Of a stretch of 33,495 nt of DNA, positions 1 through 8,052 are shown piece by piece. Where the stretch lies: NCBI RefSeq assembly GCF_008692605.1, contig NZ_LFCT01000036.1, positions 1 through 33,495 of the forward strand, read 5' to 3'. Origin of the DNA: Sphingobium estronivorans. GTDB lineage: Bacteria > Pseudomonadota > Alphaproteobacteria > Sphingomonadales > Sphingomonadaceae. The stretch's first letter is position 1, and every line of letters begins with the position of its first letter. Position numbers and translations under genes: made by a program. The notes below the pieces were generated by a model that had not been told where the DNA came from, ran no database searches, and was given only the letters and a program-made list of their open reading frames with translations.

Positions 1-14
1 GGCAGCGGGATCAT
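1..14 (-). CDS. tnpB: IS66 TnpB, first codons only
   Basis: On the minus strand an ATG at 14-12 overlaps the TGA of tnpA (13-11) in an ATGA arrangement. It reads Met-Ile-Pro-Leu before leaving the window. IS66 TnpB proteins commonly begin with MIPLP, and tnpA-tnpB translational coupling is normal for the family. Only the beginning is present, so nothing can be said about whether the gene is intact. Confidence 0.6.
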
Positions 15-454
15 CGCGTCAGGATGCCGATCACCCGCGACAGGGCATCGGCATCGACCGTGGCATCCACGCTTACCCTGATACCCGACGGCAACTCGAT
101 GCCAATCACGCCGCCGCTGCGCGCCGCGACCGTTGGGGCGGGTAAGGCTAGCTGCTCGCTGATCTGCACCTCCGCAAATGCCGGCTCGGCCAACTTGCGA
201 ACCCCGGCAAGCTCACCGGACATCGCCTGGCGCCGCCAGGTGTAGATCGAGCCGCTGCCGACATCATGGCGTTCACAGGCCGCGCGCACGCAGCCCTCCG
301 GCCCGAATGCATCCCGCAGCACGGCCAGCTTCTGCTCTACCGTCCACCGCCGCCGGCCTGACACACGGCTAACGATCTCTATCCGACTACTCATACGACC
401 GCTCGTATGAGTAGTCGCTGCGCCGCTCGCTGAATCCTCAATCTCGTCCGACAC
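11..454 (-). CDS. tnpA: IS66-family accessory protein TnpA
   Basis: This is a 147-residue basic protein with the IS66 Orf1/TnpA helix-turn-helix region at about residues 33-85. That region holds RRRWTVEQKLAVLRDA, then a second part around CERHDVGSGSIYTWRRQ, like the HTH of IS3/IS911 OrfA. In IS66 elements TnpA works with TnpB and the TnpC transposase. The listed start is a GTG; an ATG at codon 21 (394-392) lies inside a long palindrome and is a possible alternative. The stop overlaps the tnpB start. The gene looks intact. The C-terminal part (ISEQLALPAP, then IELPSGIRVSVD) is also typical of IS66 TnpA. Confidence 0.88.
   Translation of the reverse strand: MSDEIEDSASGAATTHTSGRMSSRIEIVSRVSGRRRWTVEQKLAVLRDAFGPEGCVRAACERHDVGSGSIYTWRRQAMSGELAGVRKLAEPAFAEVQISEQLALPAPTVAARSGGVIGIELPSGIRVSVDATVDADALSRVIGILTR
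384..417. repeat. Perfect 15-bp inverted repeat over the internal tnpA start codon
   Basis: CGACTACTCATACGA at 384-398 is the exact reverse complement of TCGTATGAGTAGTCG at 403-417, with a CCGC loop. It covers codons about 13-24 of tnpA and includes the internal ATG at 394. As RNA it would form a strong hairpin that could hide that start. As DNA it could bind a dimeric protein. Confidence 0.75.
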
Positions 455-530
455 CGGCCACCCCGCTCAAAGAGCGGCAATCATCCCCGCGAATGGGCGC
501 CGTGCAAGGCGGCCGTCAGACCTCGCTTAC

Positions 531-538
531 TCATTTGC
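531..538. other. Predicted 8-bp target duplication of the IS66 insertion
   Basis: IS66 elements usually duplicate 8 bp. The 8 bases next to the terminus are TCATTTGC. They read in frame into the receptor signal peptide (Ser-Phe-Ala). The matching copy would be at the other end of the element, outside the window, so the call is only a prediction. Confidence 0.45.
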
Positions 539-545
539 CCTCTCC

Positions 546-2819
546 GTGACGGCGGCGCCCGCCTTTGCCCAGAACGCGTCGCCGTCCCAAAGGACGTCCG
601 CCGATCAAGGGATACAGGATATCGTCGTTACGGCGCAGCGCCGCGAACAGCGCCTGCAGGATGTTCCGATATCGATTGCGGCCTATGACCGATCCTTCAT
701 TGAAGATCGCCAGATCAGCGACCTGAACGACCTGTCCGGCCTGGCTCCCAATGTGAAAATCTACTCGGTCGGCTATAATACGAATACGCAGGTCAGTATT
801 CGTGGTGCGGTGCAGGGGCAGCCTCAACCGTTCACCGATCCGGCTGTTGGCCTTTACGTGGATGGTGTATTCATTGGCAAGTCCGCGGGGTCGGTTTTTG
901 ACGTTGCCGATCTGGAACGGGTGGAAGTGCTCAACGGCCCGCAGGGCACGCTATATGGCCGCAATACATTGGCCGGCGCGATCAATTTCGTTACCCAAAA
1001 GCCCACCGGAGAGTTGGGCGGGAAGATGGAGCTTGGCATTGGGAATTTCGGACGACGCTATGCGAGGGGCAGCTTGAACCTGCCAGCCTTGGGTCCTCTC
1101 AGTATAAAGCTCAGCGGCGTGATCGACAAACGTGACGGCACGGTCGATGTCGAAGCCAATCCTTTTGGAAATGTCCGAAATGCTCGCGCCCGTTCTGTAG
1201 ACGAACTGGATAGCCTTAACACCAAGGCGTTCCGAGTTGCCGTCCGGTTGAAGCCCGCCAGCAACCTTACGGTCGATTATGCATTCGATTACAACGACAC
1301 GAAGAGCCTGATGCAATATGGCAAGCTCGAATACCTCAACCCTGGCGGCATATTCGACCCCGCAGCGCCCGCTTATGTGGGCGGCAAGGTCGGCGGGCAA
1401 TATTTAGGCCTGCCGCTCGACCTTTACCTGCAACCGCCGGGGCTTTCGTTGACGGCGATCATCGATGGCGGCCCATTCGGTCAAAAGCCGTTCGACAATC
1501 TCAAGTTAACGAGCCACAGCCTGACAGCCAGCTGGGATGTTGGCGATACGACATTCAAGTCTATCACCGCCTATCGTAAAATGGATGCCGACAACTCCAT
1601 CGATTTGGACGGATCGCCATTGCTGGTGGCGGCCACGGACTATTTTGGTCATTACCAGTCCTTTTCCCAGGAGCTTCAAGCTGCGGGAACGGCTGGCAAC
1701 CTCACCTATACAACCGGACTATATTATTTCTGGGACAAGGGGAACGATACAGGGCATCAGCAATATTTCGGCGGGGCGACCACTGTCATCAATAGCTTCC
1801 GCTACGGAACCGATGCTTATGCCGCTTATGCGCAGTTTGATTACGTCCCTCGTATGCTTTCCGACGCTGTCACGCTGACAGCGGGGCTGCGCTACAGCCG
1901 CGAGACCAAGAAAGGCGATCGCACGTCGTTCAAGCAGGGCACCGGTTTCACCATCCCGCCGGGAACGATGGCGGAAAAAACCTTCGATGCGTTTACGCCG
2001 ATGGTTTCGATAAAATACGACTTTACCGACGACGCCAATATCTATGTGAAATATGCGCGCGGATTTAAAAGCGGCGGCATCAATCTCGTCGCCCCGACTG
2101 CGGCGGAGCTTCTCATTCCGTTCAAGCCGGAAACGGTGGATGAATATGAAGTTGGGTCGAAACTCCGCCTGTTCGACGGCAAATTGAACCTTGGCGCCGC
2201 GGCGTTCTGGAACGATCACAAGGATATGCAATTGAGCGTGTTTGTGCCGGTGGCCGGGGGCACCGCACAGACGGTGATCCGCAACGCGGGCAAGGCGCGC
2301 GTCCGTGGGCTGGAATTGAACATGCAGGCCCGTCCATTGGACTGGCTGCGACTCGACGGCGCTGCGGGGTATCTGGATGCCAAATTCAGGGAGTATATCG
2401 AGTTCGGCGTGAATGTTGCGAATGATCGCGCCGTGCCCTCAGCGCCAAAACTGACGGCAAGCATGAGTGCGGACGCGCGCCTGTGGCAAGGCTCTTCCTC
2501 GACCGGACATCTGATTATCGACTATCGGCATTCGGACGCCTATTACCAATATCCCTATTCCAAAACCATTGATCCACGACTTGGACAGAACGCGAATATT
2601 GTCAAACCAGATGCAATTGATCTCGTCAACGTCCGCTACAATGTCTCCGATATAAAGATGAATGGCGGGACTGCAGAGATATCCTTCTGGATGGATAATG
2701 TATTTGATACAAAATACCGGATCAGCGGTATTAATTTCGGGCCAAGCTTCGGCGGACTGGCACTGGGATATTATGGCCGCCCACGCACTTACGGCATTAA
2801 CGTGAAATACAACTTCTGA
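546..2819 (+). CDS. TonB-dependent outer-membrane receptor, 5' end removed by IS66
   Basis: The frame encodes a receptor plug and beta-barrel. The TonB-box-like DIVVTAQRREQ is followed by QDVPISI, then plug motifs around VSIRGAVQGQPQ, VGLYVDGVFIG, RVEVLNGPQGTLYGRN and INFVTQKP. The barrel ends in INVKYNF with the expected terminal aromatic. Such proteins import scarce or bulky ligands across the outer membrane using TonB energy. The first in-frame start is the GTG at 546, but the frame stays open upstream through 531 (Ser-Phe-Ala-Leu-Ser-Val-Thr-Ala-Ala-Pro-Ala-Phe-Ala), plainly the second half of a signal peptide. The first half is missing because IS66 ends at 530. No in-frame ATG, GTG or TTG was found in the adjoining IS end (462-545) before 546. 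The product would therefore lack export, and the gene is probably inactive although the remaining frame is intact. It resembles the receptor at 17693. Ligand unknown. Confidence 0.88.
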   Translation: MTAAPAFAQNASPSQRTSADQGIQDIVVTAQRREQRLQDVPISIAAYDRSFIEDRQISDLNDLSGLAPNVKIYSVGYNTNTQVSIRGAVQGQPQPFTDPAVGLYVDGVFIGKSAGSVFDVADLERVEVLNGPQGTLYGRNTLAGAINFVTQKPTGELGGKMELGIGNFGRRYARGSLNLPALGPLSIKLSGVIDKRDGTVDVEANPFGNVRNARARSVDELDSLNTKAFRVAVRLKPASNLTVDYAFDYNDTKSLMQYGKLEYLNPGGIFDPAAPAYVGGKVGGQYLGLPLDLYLQPPGLSLTAIIDGGPFGQKPFDNLKLTSHSLTASWDVGDTTFKSITAYRKMDADNSIDLDGSPLLVAATDYFGHYQSFSQELQAAGTAGNLTYTTGLYYFWDKGNDTGHQQYFGGATTVINSFRYGTDAYAAYAQFDYVPRMLSDAVTLTAGLRYSRETKKGDRTSFKQGTGFTIPPGTMAEKTFDAFTPMVSIKYDFTDDANIYVKYARGFKSGGINLVAPTAAELLIPFKPETVDEYEVGSKLRLFDGKLNLGAAAFWNDHKDMQLSVFVPVAGGTAQTVIRNAGKARVRGLELNMQARPLDWLRLDGAAGYLDAKFREYIEFGVNVANDRAVPSAPKLTASMSADARLWQGSSSTGHLIIDYRHSDAYYQYPYSKTIDPRLGQNANIVKPDAIDLVNVRYNVSDIKMNGGTAEISFWMDNVFDTKYRISGINFGPSFGGLALGYYGRPRTYGINVKYNF

Positions 2820-2829
2820 TACACTTTTA

Positions 2830-2854
2830 CGCCCCTCTCCAAAAGAGAGGGGCG
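2830..2854. terminator. Hairpin between convergent receptor and sulfatase genes
   Basis: CGCCCCTCTC (2830-2839) pairs perfectly with GAGAGGGGCG (2845-2854) around a CAAAA loop, 11 bases after the receptor stop. A short T-run precedes it on the plus strand, so an A-run follows on the minus strand. No U-tract follows on either strand, so it may act as a weak or Rho-assisted bidirectional terminator. Confidence 0.55.
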
Positions 2855-2968
2855 AATCCCTATCGGCTTCGGTCGAGCATGTTGCTGGCCCGCCTGGTTT
2901 TGTGACAGCCCAAGTGAATACAGATCGCCGGTTACTGAATCAGTCGTTGAAGGCGTTGAACCAATTTT

Positions 2969-4369
2969 TCAAAACCGATCGGGATAAATTTTGGTGACAT
3001 CCTCGCTGTAGCCATCGACGCGATAGGGAAGCATCTGGGCGTTCCAGCTATCCCATTTCCTCTTGAGCGCTGCCGTCATGTCAGGATGCGCGTCGAACAG
3101 ATTGGCGCGCTCTCGTTCATCAGCCGAAAAATCGAACAACATCTCTCTGCCACGCAGCTTCAGATATTTCCAATTCCCTTCGCGTATGGCGGCCTGCTCG
3201 CCGGCCTTGAAACGCCAGTAGAGAGTCCGGTCGACCAGCGGCGCCTTGCCCAGCAATTGCTTTGACAGATCCATTCCGTCGAACCGGCCCGCAGTCGCCG
3301 GATTTCCGCCCGCCATCGCAAGCAGCGTTGGCAGGAAATCCATCGAGATCATCATCTGTTCGCTATGTGAGCCGGCCGTTATTTGCCCCGGCCAGCTCAC
3401 CAACAGGGGCACGCGTATGCCGCCTTCCAGCAGCTCGCCCTTGATCCCGGTGAAGGGCCAGGTCTGCGAAAAGCGTTCGCCGCCATTGTCGCTGGTGAAG
3501 ACCAATATGCTATTATCGAGCTGTCCGGTCCGTTCGAGCGCGCCGAGCAGTTTTCCGACATTTTGGTCCATAGCCTCGACCATGGCCTTGTAAGTGGCAA
3601 GATTTCCGCCGTCATAATGGAAGGAAGATTCCAGTGTCCGGGCGAGCGCGGCGTCTTCGCGTCCCTCCCAGGGCCAGTGGGGCGCTGTGAAATGCAGGCT
3701 CATGAAAAAGGGTTTGCCCGCCGCCTGCTCGACGATCCTGACGGCACGGTCGCCCAATACATCGGTAAGATAGCCGTCCTGCGCGACCGGAACATTGCCT
3801 TCGGTCAATCCGAAGCCGATTTCCTTGCCTTCAATGACGATCTTGTGCCTGAAATAGTCGCTGGCGCCTTCGACAATGCCGAAGAAACTGTCATAGCCAT
3901 GCGATAGTGGACCATGGTCAGGCGGTTCGCCAAGATGCCATTTGCCGATCAGATGCGTTGCATAGCCTGTGTCGCGCAGAGCCGATGCGATGGTCGGCCG
4001 GTCGCGCGGAACGCCAATGCCGGGCGGCGCATTGAGGGCGATGGGTTCCTCCAGCCCCACCGCGAAGCGCTGCTGATAGCAGCCGGTGAGCAAGGCGGTC
4101 CGGGTCGACGAACAGATGGCACTGTTGGCATAGCCTTGTCGTAACTGCACGCCACGCCGGGCAATGCTGTCGATGGCGGGCGTCCTGATATGCGAGGAGC
4201 CGGTGCAGGAAAGGTCCGCATAGCCCAGATCGTCCGCCATGATGAAAATGATGTTTGGGCGTTTCACGGAAGAGCGGGCCATGGCCAATCCGTTGCCGCC
4301 GAGCGCCGCCAGCGCTCCGGCCGTTCCGATCGCCTGCACGAATGACCTTCGATCCATTTTATGTCCCAT
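2969..4369 (-). CDS. Tat-exported sulfatase (arylsulfatase family)
   Basis: This 466-residue protein belongs to the formylglycine-dependent sulfatases, which hydrolyse sulfate esters. The N-terminus has a twin-arginine signal (DRRSFVQAIG, then an Ala/Gly-rich stretch to about residue 31), so it should be exported folded to the periplasm. Visible active-site elements are Asp46-Asp47 (IMADDLGYADL), the modification site Cys86-Ser-Ser-Thr-Arg90 followed by TALLTG, Lys143 and His145 (GKWHLG), His231 (TAPHWP), Asp294-Asn295 (SDNGG) and Lys310. The third motif position is Ser, where Pro or Ala is usual. The start at 4369 has AAGG six bases upstream; a second Met at codon 5 is possible. It lies 67 bp downstream of a TonB-dependent receptor on the same strand, so the two are probably one uptake-and-desulfation operon. 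No formylglycine-generating enzyme gene is in the window. Substrate unknown; an aryl sulfate is inferred from the neighbouring aromatic genes. Confidence 0.9.
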   Translation of the reverse strand: MGHKMDRRSFVQAIGTAGALAALGGNGLAMARSSVKRPNIIFIMADDLGYADLSCTGSSHIRTPAIDSIARRGVQLRQGYANSAICSSTRTALLTGCYQQRFAVGLEEPIALNAPPGIGVPRDRPTIASALRDTGYATHLIGKWHLGEPPDHGPLSHGYDSFFGIVEGASDYFRHKIVIEGKEIGFGLTEGNVPVAQDGYLTDVLGDRAVRIVEQAAGKPFFMSLHFTAPHWPWEGREDAALARTLESSFHYDGGNLATYKAMVEAMDQNVGKLLGALERTGQLDNSILVFTSDNGGERFSQTWPFTGIKGELLEGGIRVPLLVSWPGQITAGSHSEQMMISMDFLPTLLAMAGGNPATAGRFDGMDLSKQLLGKAPLVDRTLYWRFKAGEQAAIREGNWKYLKLRGREMLFDFSADERERANLFDAHPDMTAALKRKWDSWNAQMLPYRVDGYSEDVTKIYPDRF

Positions 4370-4436
4370 GTTTTGCCTTGAAATCTGGATGGGAGCCGCC
4401 GGACGTCCTCGTCCGGCGGCGCCCCGGCTTGTTTGC

Positions 4437-6851
4437 CTACCAGCGATAGCTGAGTTGGAAGCTCACATTGCGCGGGCGCTCCAGCACGCAGGAATAGGAG
4501 CCCAGCGTTGCAGGCGTATCATAGCACCAGCTGGAAATCTTGCGGTTCGTGAGGTTGGAACCGATGACCGCCAGGTCCCACCCCTTCGCGGGCGACCCAA
4601 GCGACAGGCGCCCGTCGAGCCGCGCATAGCCACTCTGGCTCAGCATGGGGTCAAGGCTGTCCGCAAGGAAATAGCTGTCGGTGAAGAAGAGCGTCGTTGA
4701 TGCCTTCAGCTCCAGCGTCCCGATCGGCTGGACATAGCTTGCATTGACCGTGCCACTCCATTTGGGCGCGCGCTGTGTCGGGCGACCGGCGAGGTCCTGC
4801 GAGGTTTGTCCATTGAGCGTCTGGAGCGCCGTGGGTGGCGCATCCGGATAGCGCTTATATTTGGACACGAGATAGGAAACCGAACCGCCCAGCCTCAGCC
4901 TGTCCGTCACGCGCCAGTCGAGTTCAAGTTCGGCGCCCTTGCTGACAGCCTTCGCGGCATTGCCGACGACGAAGGTGAGCGAGGTGCCCGCGACCAGAAG
5001 GCTTTTTTGAAGGTTGGTGTAATTATTGTGGAAAAGGGCAAGATTGGTGGTGAGCCGCCGGTCGAACCATTGTGCCTTCAGACCGAGTTCAAAGGCATCG
5101 ACGGATTCCGGTTCGAACGTGATCGGATCGTAAAGCTCCTGCTGGCTGATCGTTCCGTCACCATTTGCATCGCCGCCAAGAGTATGCGTCGCGAACGAAA
5201 ATCCACCCGCCTTGAAACCGTTCGCATAGCTGGCATAGACCATTGCATCGTCTGTCAGGTCATATTGGAGACTGACTGACGGCATCCAGTCGTCATTCCG
5301 TTTACGGATATTCGTGTCGAAGAGATCGATGCCGAGTACGCCTGCGGCAATGGCGCCCGTAACCGGATCGGCAAACGGCGCGAAGGACTCCAGATAAGGC
5401 AGCGAGGATGCCGTATCGGGATCTGTGAAGCCCACCTGTTCGCCCTTGTGCACTTTCTTGGTCACGTCGGTGTAGCGAAGACCAAGATTGACCCGCGCCC
5501 GATCGTTCAGATGCAGCGTTCCTGAAACAAACGCCGAAAAGACTTCGTCGCGCTGTTTGTTGAAGAAATTCTGTCCGACCGCCTGACCCGGTGCAATGCG
5601 CCCCGCCAGCGGGGGAATCATGGCAAAGGGAATGAAATTGAGGCCAAGCGTATTGCGCCAGTCGATCTTGCCCTTCTGATAATAGGCACCCAACATATAT
5701 TCGAACGTACCGCCGCTCGGAGAGGTCAGGCGCAATTCTTGGGAGAATTGACGATATTTCTCGCGCTGGTCGGCTTCGAACAGCGTTGCACCCGGAACGA
5801 AGACTGAAGGGGCCGAAGTGTTGTCGAGATCAAAGACATTGGTGTAATCATAGCCGGTATAAGCAGTTACGCTGGTCAGGGTCAGCGCGCCGAGGCGCGC
5901 GTTCATCGTAAGGGCTGCCTCGCCGAAATCCGTGTCGGAGAAGGTGGGATCGCGGCTAAGGCTATAGTTGAGATCATCCTCGAAACCCGGCGTGCCGATC
6001 GACAGCGCGCAACCGACGCTGGGCGTAAAGGGTGCGGCGGGTGGGCAGGACAGGATTTCGGCGGGTACGGACCCGTTTTCGTGCGAGTTGCCGCCTTCCA
6101 CGCGTAAAGTGGCGTCGAAATCGGCTGACGGTTCCCAAAGCAGGGTCACGCGGCCGAAATAGTCTTTCGATCGCGGCTCGTCCTTGTTCGTGAACCTGTT
6201 CTGGATATAGCCGTCCGATTTATTGTACCGGCCTGCAAGCCGGACGCCCAGCGTATCCGAAACGCGCAATGTCGTTGCTGCTTCCAGATTCCACTCATCG
6301 AAAGCGGGAAGGTAGGAAGCGTTGATATAGCCGTCATTATGCGCGCCAGGCTTCGCCGTCGTGATGTTGAGCGCACCCGCGATCGTGTTCATCCCGAAAA
6401 AGGTGCTCTGGGGTCCGCGTAGAACTTCGACCCGCTGGATATCGACGAAATTGCCCTTGGTGTAGCGAGCGCGTCCCCGATAGACATCATCGACGAACGT
6501 CCCCAAGGACTGCTCAAAGCCTGCATCTGCACCGGAACTGACGCCGCGCAAGCTGAGGAAGTTCGTATTTCCGCCTTCGCTGACCTGAAGCCCCGGTGTC
6601 GTCAGGCTGAAATCCTCAAGGGATTGCGTGCCTGTTTCGCGCAGGCTGGCGCCTGTTGTAACCGCGACCGAGATGGGAACATCCTGTCGGGTCTGTTCAC
6701 GATGCTGTGCTGTGACGATGATTTCTTCGCCGAAAGAAGCTCGGCTGTCGGCGGCGTCCTGCGTCTGCGCTGCAGCCAGTGCCGGTGCCGAACAGGCGAC
6801 CATCCATGACATGACGCGCAAACCGCGCTTGTTTAGGGGTGCCCAAGTCAT
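4437..6851 (-). CDS. TonB-dependent outer-membrane receptor paired with sulfatase
   Basis: This 804-residue receptor has a signal peptide ending near residue 28 (ACSAPALAAAQ). Next come a TonB-box-like EEIIVTAQHREQ with QDVPISV, a plug domain (LSLRGVSSG, TFVDDVYRGRARY, RVEVLRGPQSTFFGMN, ALNITTAKP) and a long beta-barrel ending in FQLSYRW. It would take up a specific substrate through the outer membrane. The ATG at 6851 has a strong GGAGGG site. The gene precedes the sulfatase on the same strand with a 67-bp gap, and is transcribed away from the ring-cleavage operon across a 316-bp shared control region. There is no STN signalling domain, so control must come from an ordinary regulator. An aryl sulfate ester is the likely ligand, by inference from context only. 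Confidence 0.9.
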   Translation of the reverse strand: MTWAPLNKRGLRVMSWMVACSAPALAAAQTQDAADSRASFGEEIIVTAQHREQTRQDVPISVAVTTGASLRETGTQSLEDFSLTTPGLQVSEGGNTNFLSLRGVSSGADAGFEQSLGTFVDDVYRGRARYTKGNFVDIQRVEVLRGPQSTFFGMNTIAGALNITTAKPGAHNDGYINASYLPAFDEWNLEAATTLRVSDTLGVRLAGRYNKSDGYIQNRFTNKDEPRSKDYFGRVTLLWEPSADFDATLRVEGGNSHENGSVPAEILSCPPAAPFTPSVGCALSIGTPGFEDDLNYSLSRDPTFSDTDFGEAALTMNARLGALTLTSVTAYTGYDYTNVFDLDNTSAPSVFVPGATLFEADQREKYRQFSQELRLTSPSGGTFEYMLGAYYQKGKIDWRNTLGLNFIPFAMIPPLAGRIAPGQAVGQNFFNKQRDEVFSAFVSGTLHLNDRARVNLGLRYTDVTKKVHKGEQVGFTDPDTASSLPYLESFAPFADPVTGAIAAGVLGIDLFDTNIRKRNDDWMPSVSLQYDLTDDAMVYASYANGFKAGGFSFATHTLGGDANGDGTISQQELYDPITFEPESVDAFELGLKAQWFDRRLTTNLALFHNNYTNLQKSLLVAGTSLTFVVGNAAKAVSKGAELELDWRVTDRLRLGGSVSYLVSKYKRYPDAPPTALQTLNGQTSQDLAGRPTQRAPKWSGTVNASYVQPIGTLELKASTTLFFTDSYFLADSLDPMLSQSGYARLDGRLSLGSPAKGWDLAVIGSNLTNRKISSWCYDTPATLGSYSCVLERPRNVSFQLSYRW

Positions 6852-7167
6852 TCATTCCCTCCCATCCTAAGCTCGCTCGGCTTATCGAGCCCGTTTCGGC
6901 CGTTGCGCTCCTTTGGCGCACGGTCCGTCGCGATCTTCGCAATTGGTATCTACGACGGACGGGACGAATCAATGTCATATTACAAATTGCTCATATCACT
7001 TTCATTCATGCTGGATGAGCATCTACCCATCAATTGAAGTGATATTACAATTTCAAAGAATTAATTTGTGTTGTTGATCCCCTCATGTTTTGCCTTGCGT
7101 CTGTCCCGGAGACCCGTCTCACCCACGTTGGCTCTGGATCAACATGACCACTTGTTGGAAGAGAGCC
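6852..7167. promoter_or_regulatory. Divergent control region between receptor/sulfatase and ring-cleavage operons
   Basis: This AT-richer 316-bp gap separates two divergent operons and holds several ordered repeats. ATATTACAA occurs twice in the same orientation (6977-6985 and 7042-7050). ATATCACTT (6993-7001) and AAGTGATAT (7037-7045) form a perfect 9-bp inverted repeat. Between them lies ATGCT-GGATG-AGCAT (7008-7022). These are good candidates for binding sites of a shared regulator, perhaps the LysR protein encoded at 10397. No gene was recognised here. A short upstream extension of the hydrolase frame to 7090 lacks a ribosome site. Confidence 0.5.
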
Positions 7168-8001
7168 ATGAACAGCCAGAACAGCCATGTCGAAACCGGT
7201 ACGGTTTCGACCCTTGGATACATGACGCATTATTATGCTGCTGGTGAGGGTCGGCCGCTTATCCTGATCCACGGCGGGGGCGCGGGCGCCGACGCCTGGG
7301 GAAATTGGGGAGCGAACGCCATTCCGTTGTTTGCGCGACGGTTTCGAACCTTCGCCTATGACATGGTCGGCTTCGGACTTTCGAGCGCGCCTTCGCCTGA
7401 TGAGTTTCAATATGATCAGGACGCTCGGATCGCCCAGCTGATCGCGTTCATCGAAGGGTTGAATCTGGGCCCAGTCGATGTCGTTGGCAATTCGATGGGT
7501 GGCGCCACCGCCCTTGGCGCAGCGATGCGCCGACCCGAACTTGTGCGAAGCGCCGTGTTGATGGGCAGCGCTGGTCTCAATCGTGGTCTCAATCCCGCGC
7601 TGGGTGCCATTGTGAATTATGATTTCACGGTTGAAGGCATGCGTCGCATGATCGCCGCACTGACCCATGACGGTTTCATGCCCAGTGAAGAAATGGTCGC
7701 CTATCGGCACGAGCTTTCCTGCCGTCCTGACATCCAGCAGGCTTATCGAGCGACCATGGGCTGGGTGAAGCAGCGGGGCGGGCTTTATTATGAGGATGAC
7801 GAGATCGCTCAGGTAAAGAATCGCATTCTCGTCTTCCAGGGCAAGGACGATAAGGTCGTTCCGCTCACCGAGGGATACAAGTTCCTCGACCTTCTGGAGA
7901 ATTCGTCCGGTTACTTCCTGGATCATTGCGGTCACTGGGCGATGATCGAGCATCCGCAGCTCTTTGCCCGGGTTGCCATCGATTTTCTCGAAAACGCCTG
8001 A
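7168..8001 (+). CDS. Meta-cleavage product (C-C bond) alpha/beta hydrolase
   Basis: This 277-residue cytosolic enzyme belongs to the BphD/CarC/HsaD-like hydrolases, which split the dienoate made by extradiol ring opening. Visible parts are the oxyanion-hole region HGGGAG (35-40), the nucleophile Ser109 in GNSMGG, the acid Asp228 in GKDDKVVP and His256 in HCGHWAMIEHP. The length is normal for the family. The ATG at 7168 was chosen because GGAAGAG lies just upstream. The frame also contains in-frame starts at 7090 and 7144 without good sites. It is the first gene of an operon with a hydroxylase and a LigAB-type dioxygenase, which fits a ring-cleavage role. Expected products are 2-hydroxypenta-2,4-dienoate or a substituted form plus a carboxylic acid. 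The exact substrate is unknown. Confidence 0.85.
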   Translation: MNSQNSHVETGTVSTLGYMTHYYAAGEGRPLILIHGGGAGADAWGNWGANAIPLFARRFRTFAYDMVGFGLSSAPSPDEFQYDQDARIAQLIAFIEGLNLGPVDVVGNSMGGATALGAAMRRPELVRSAVLMGSAGLNRGLNPALGAIVNYDFTVEGMRRMIAALTHDGFMPSEEMVAYRHELSCRPDIQQAYRATMGWVKQRGGLYYEDDEIAQVKNRILVFQGKDDKVVPLTEGYKFLDLLENSSGYFLDHCGHWAMIEHPQLFARVAIDFLENA

Positions 8002-8052
8002 AACGGACACACAGTCCGAAGGCACCTCTGATAATCCTGAAAGGAAATCGAG

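Larger units (their letters stand above)
1..530 (-). mobile_element. IS66-family insertion sequence, right end only (rest lies outside the window)
   Basis: The IS66-type terminus reads GTAAGCGAGG on the minus strand, starting at position 530, and matches the GTAAGCG tip known for this family. Inside it comes a short non-coding leader, then tnpA (minus) overlapping the first codons of tnpB. A small perfect hairpin (CCGCTC, AAA loop, GAGCGG; 463-477) lies just upstream of the tnpA start. The element continues to the left of the window, so its tnpB, tnpC and other terminus cannot be seen. The terminus abuts a TonB-dependent receptor reading frame, showing that the element inserted into that gene. 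Confidence 0.85.
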
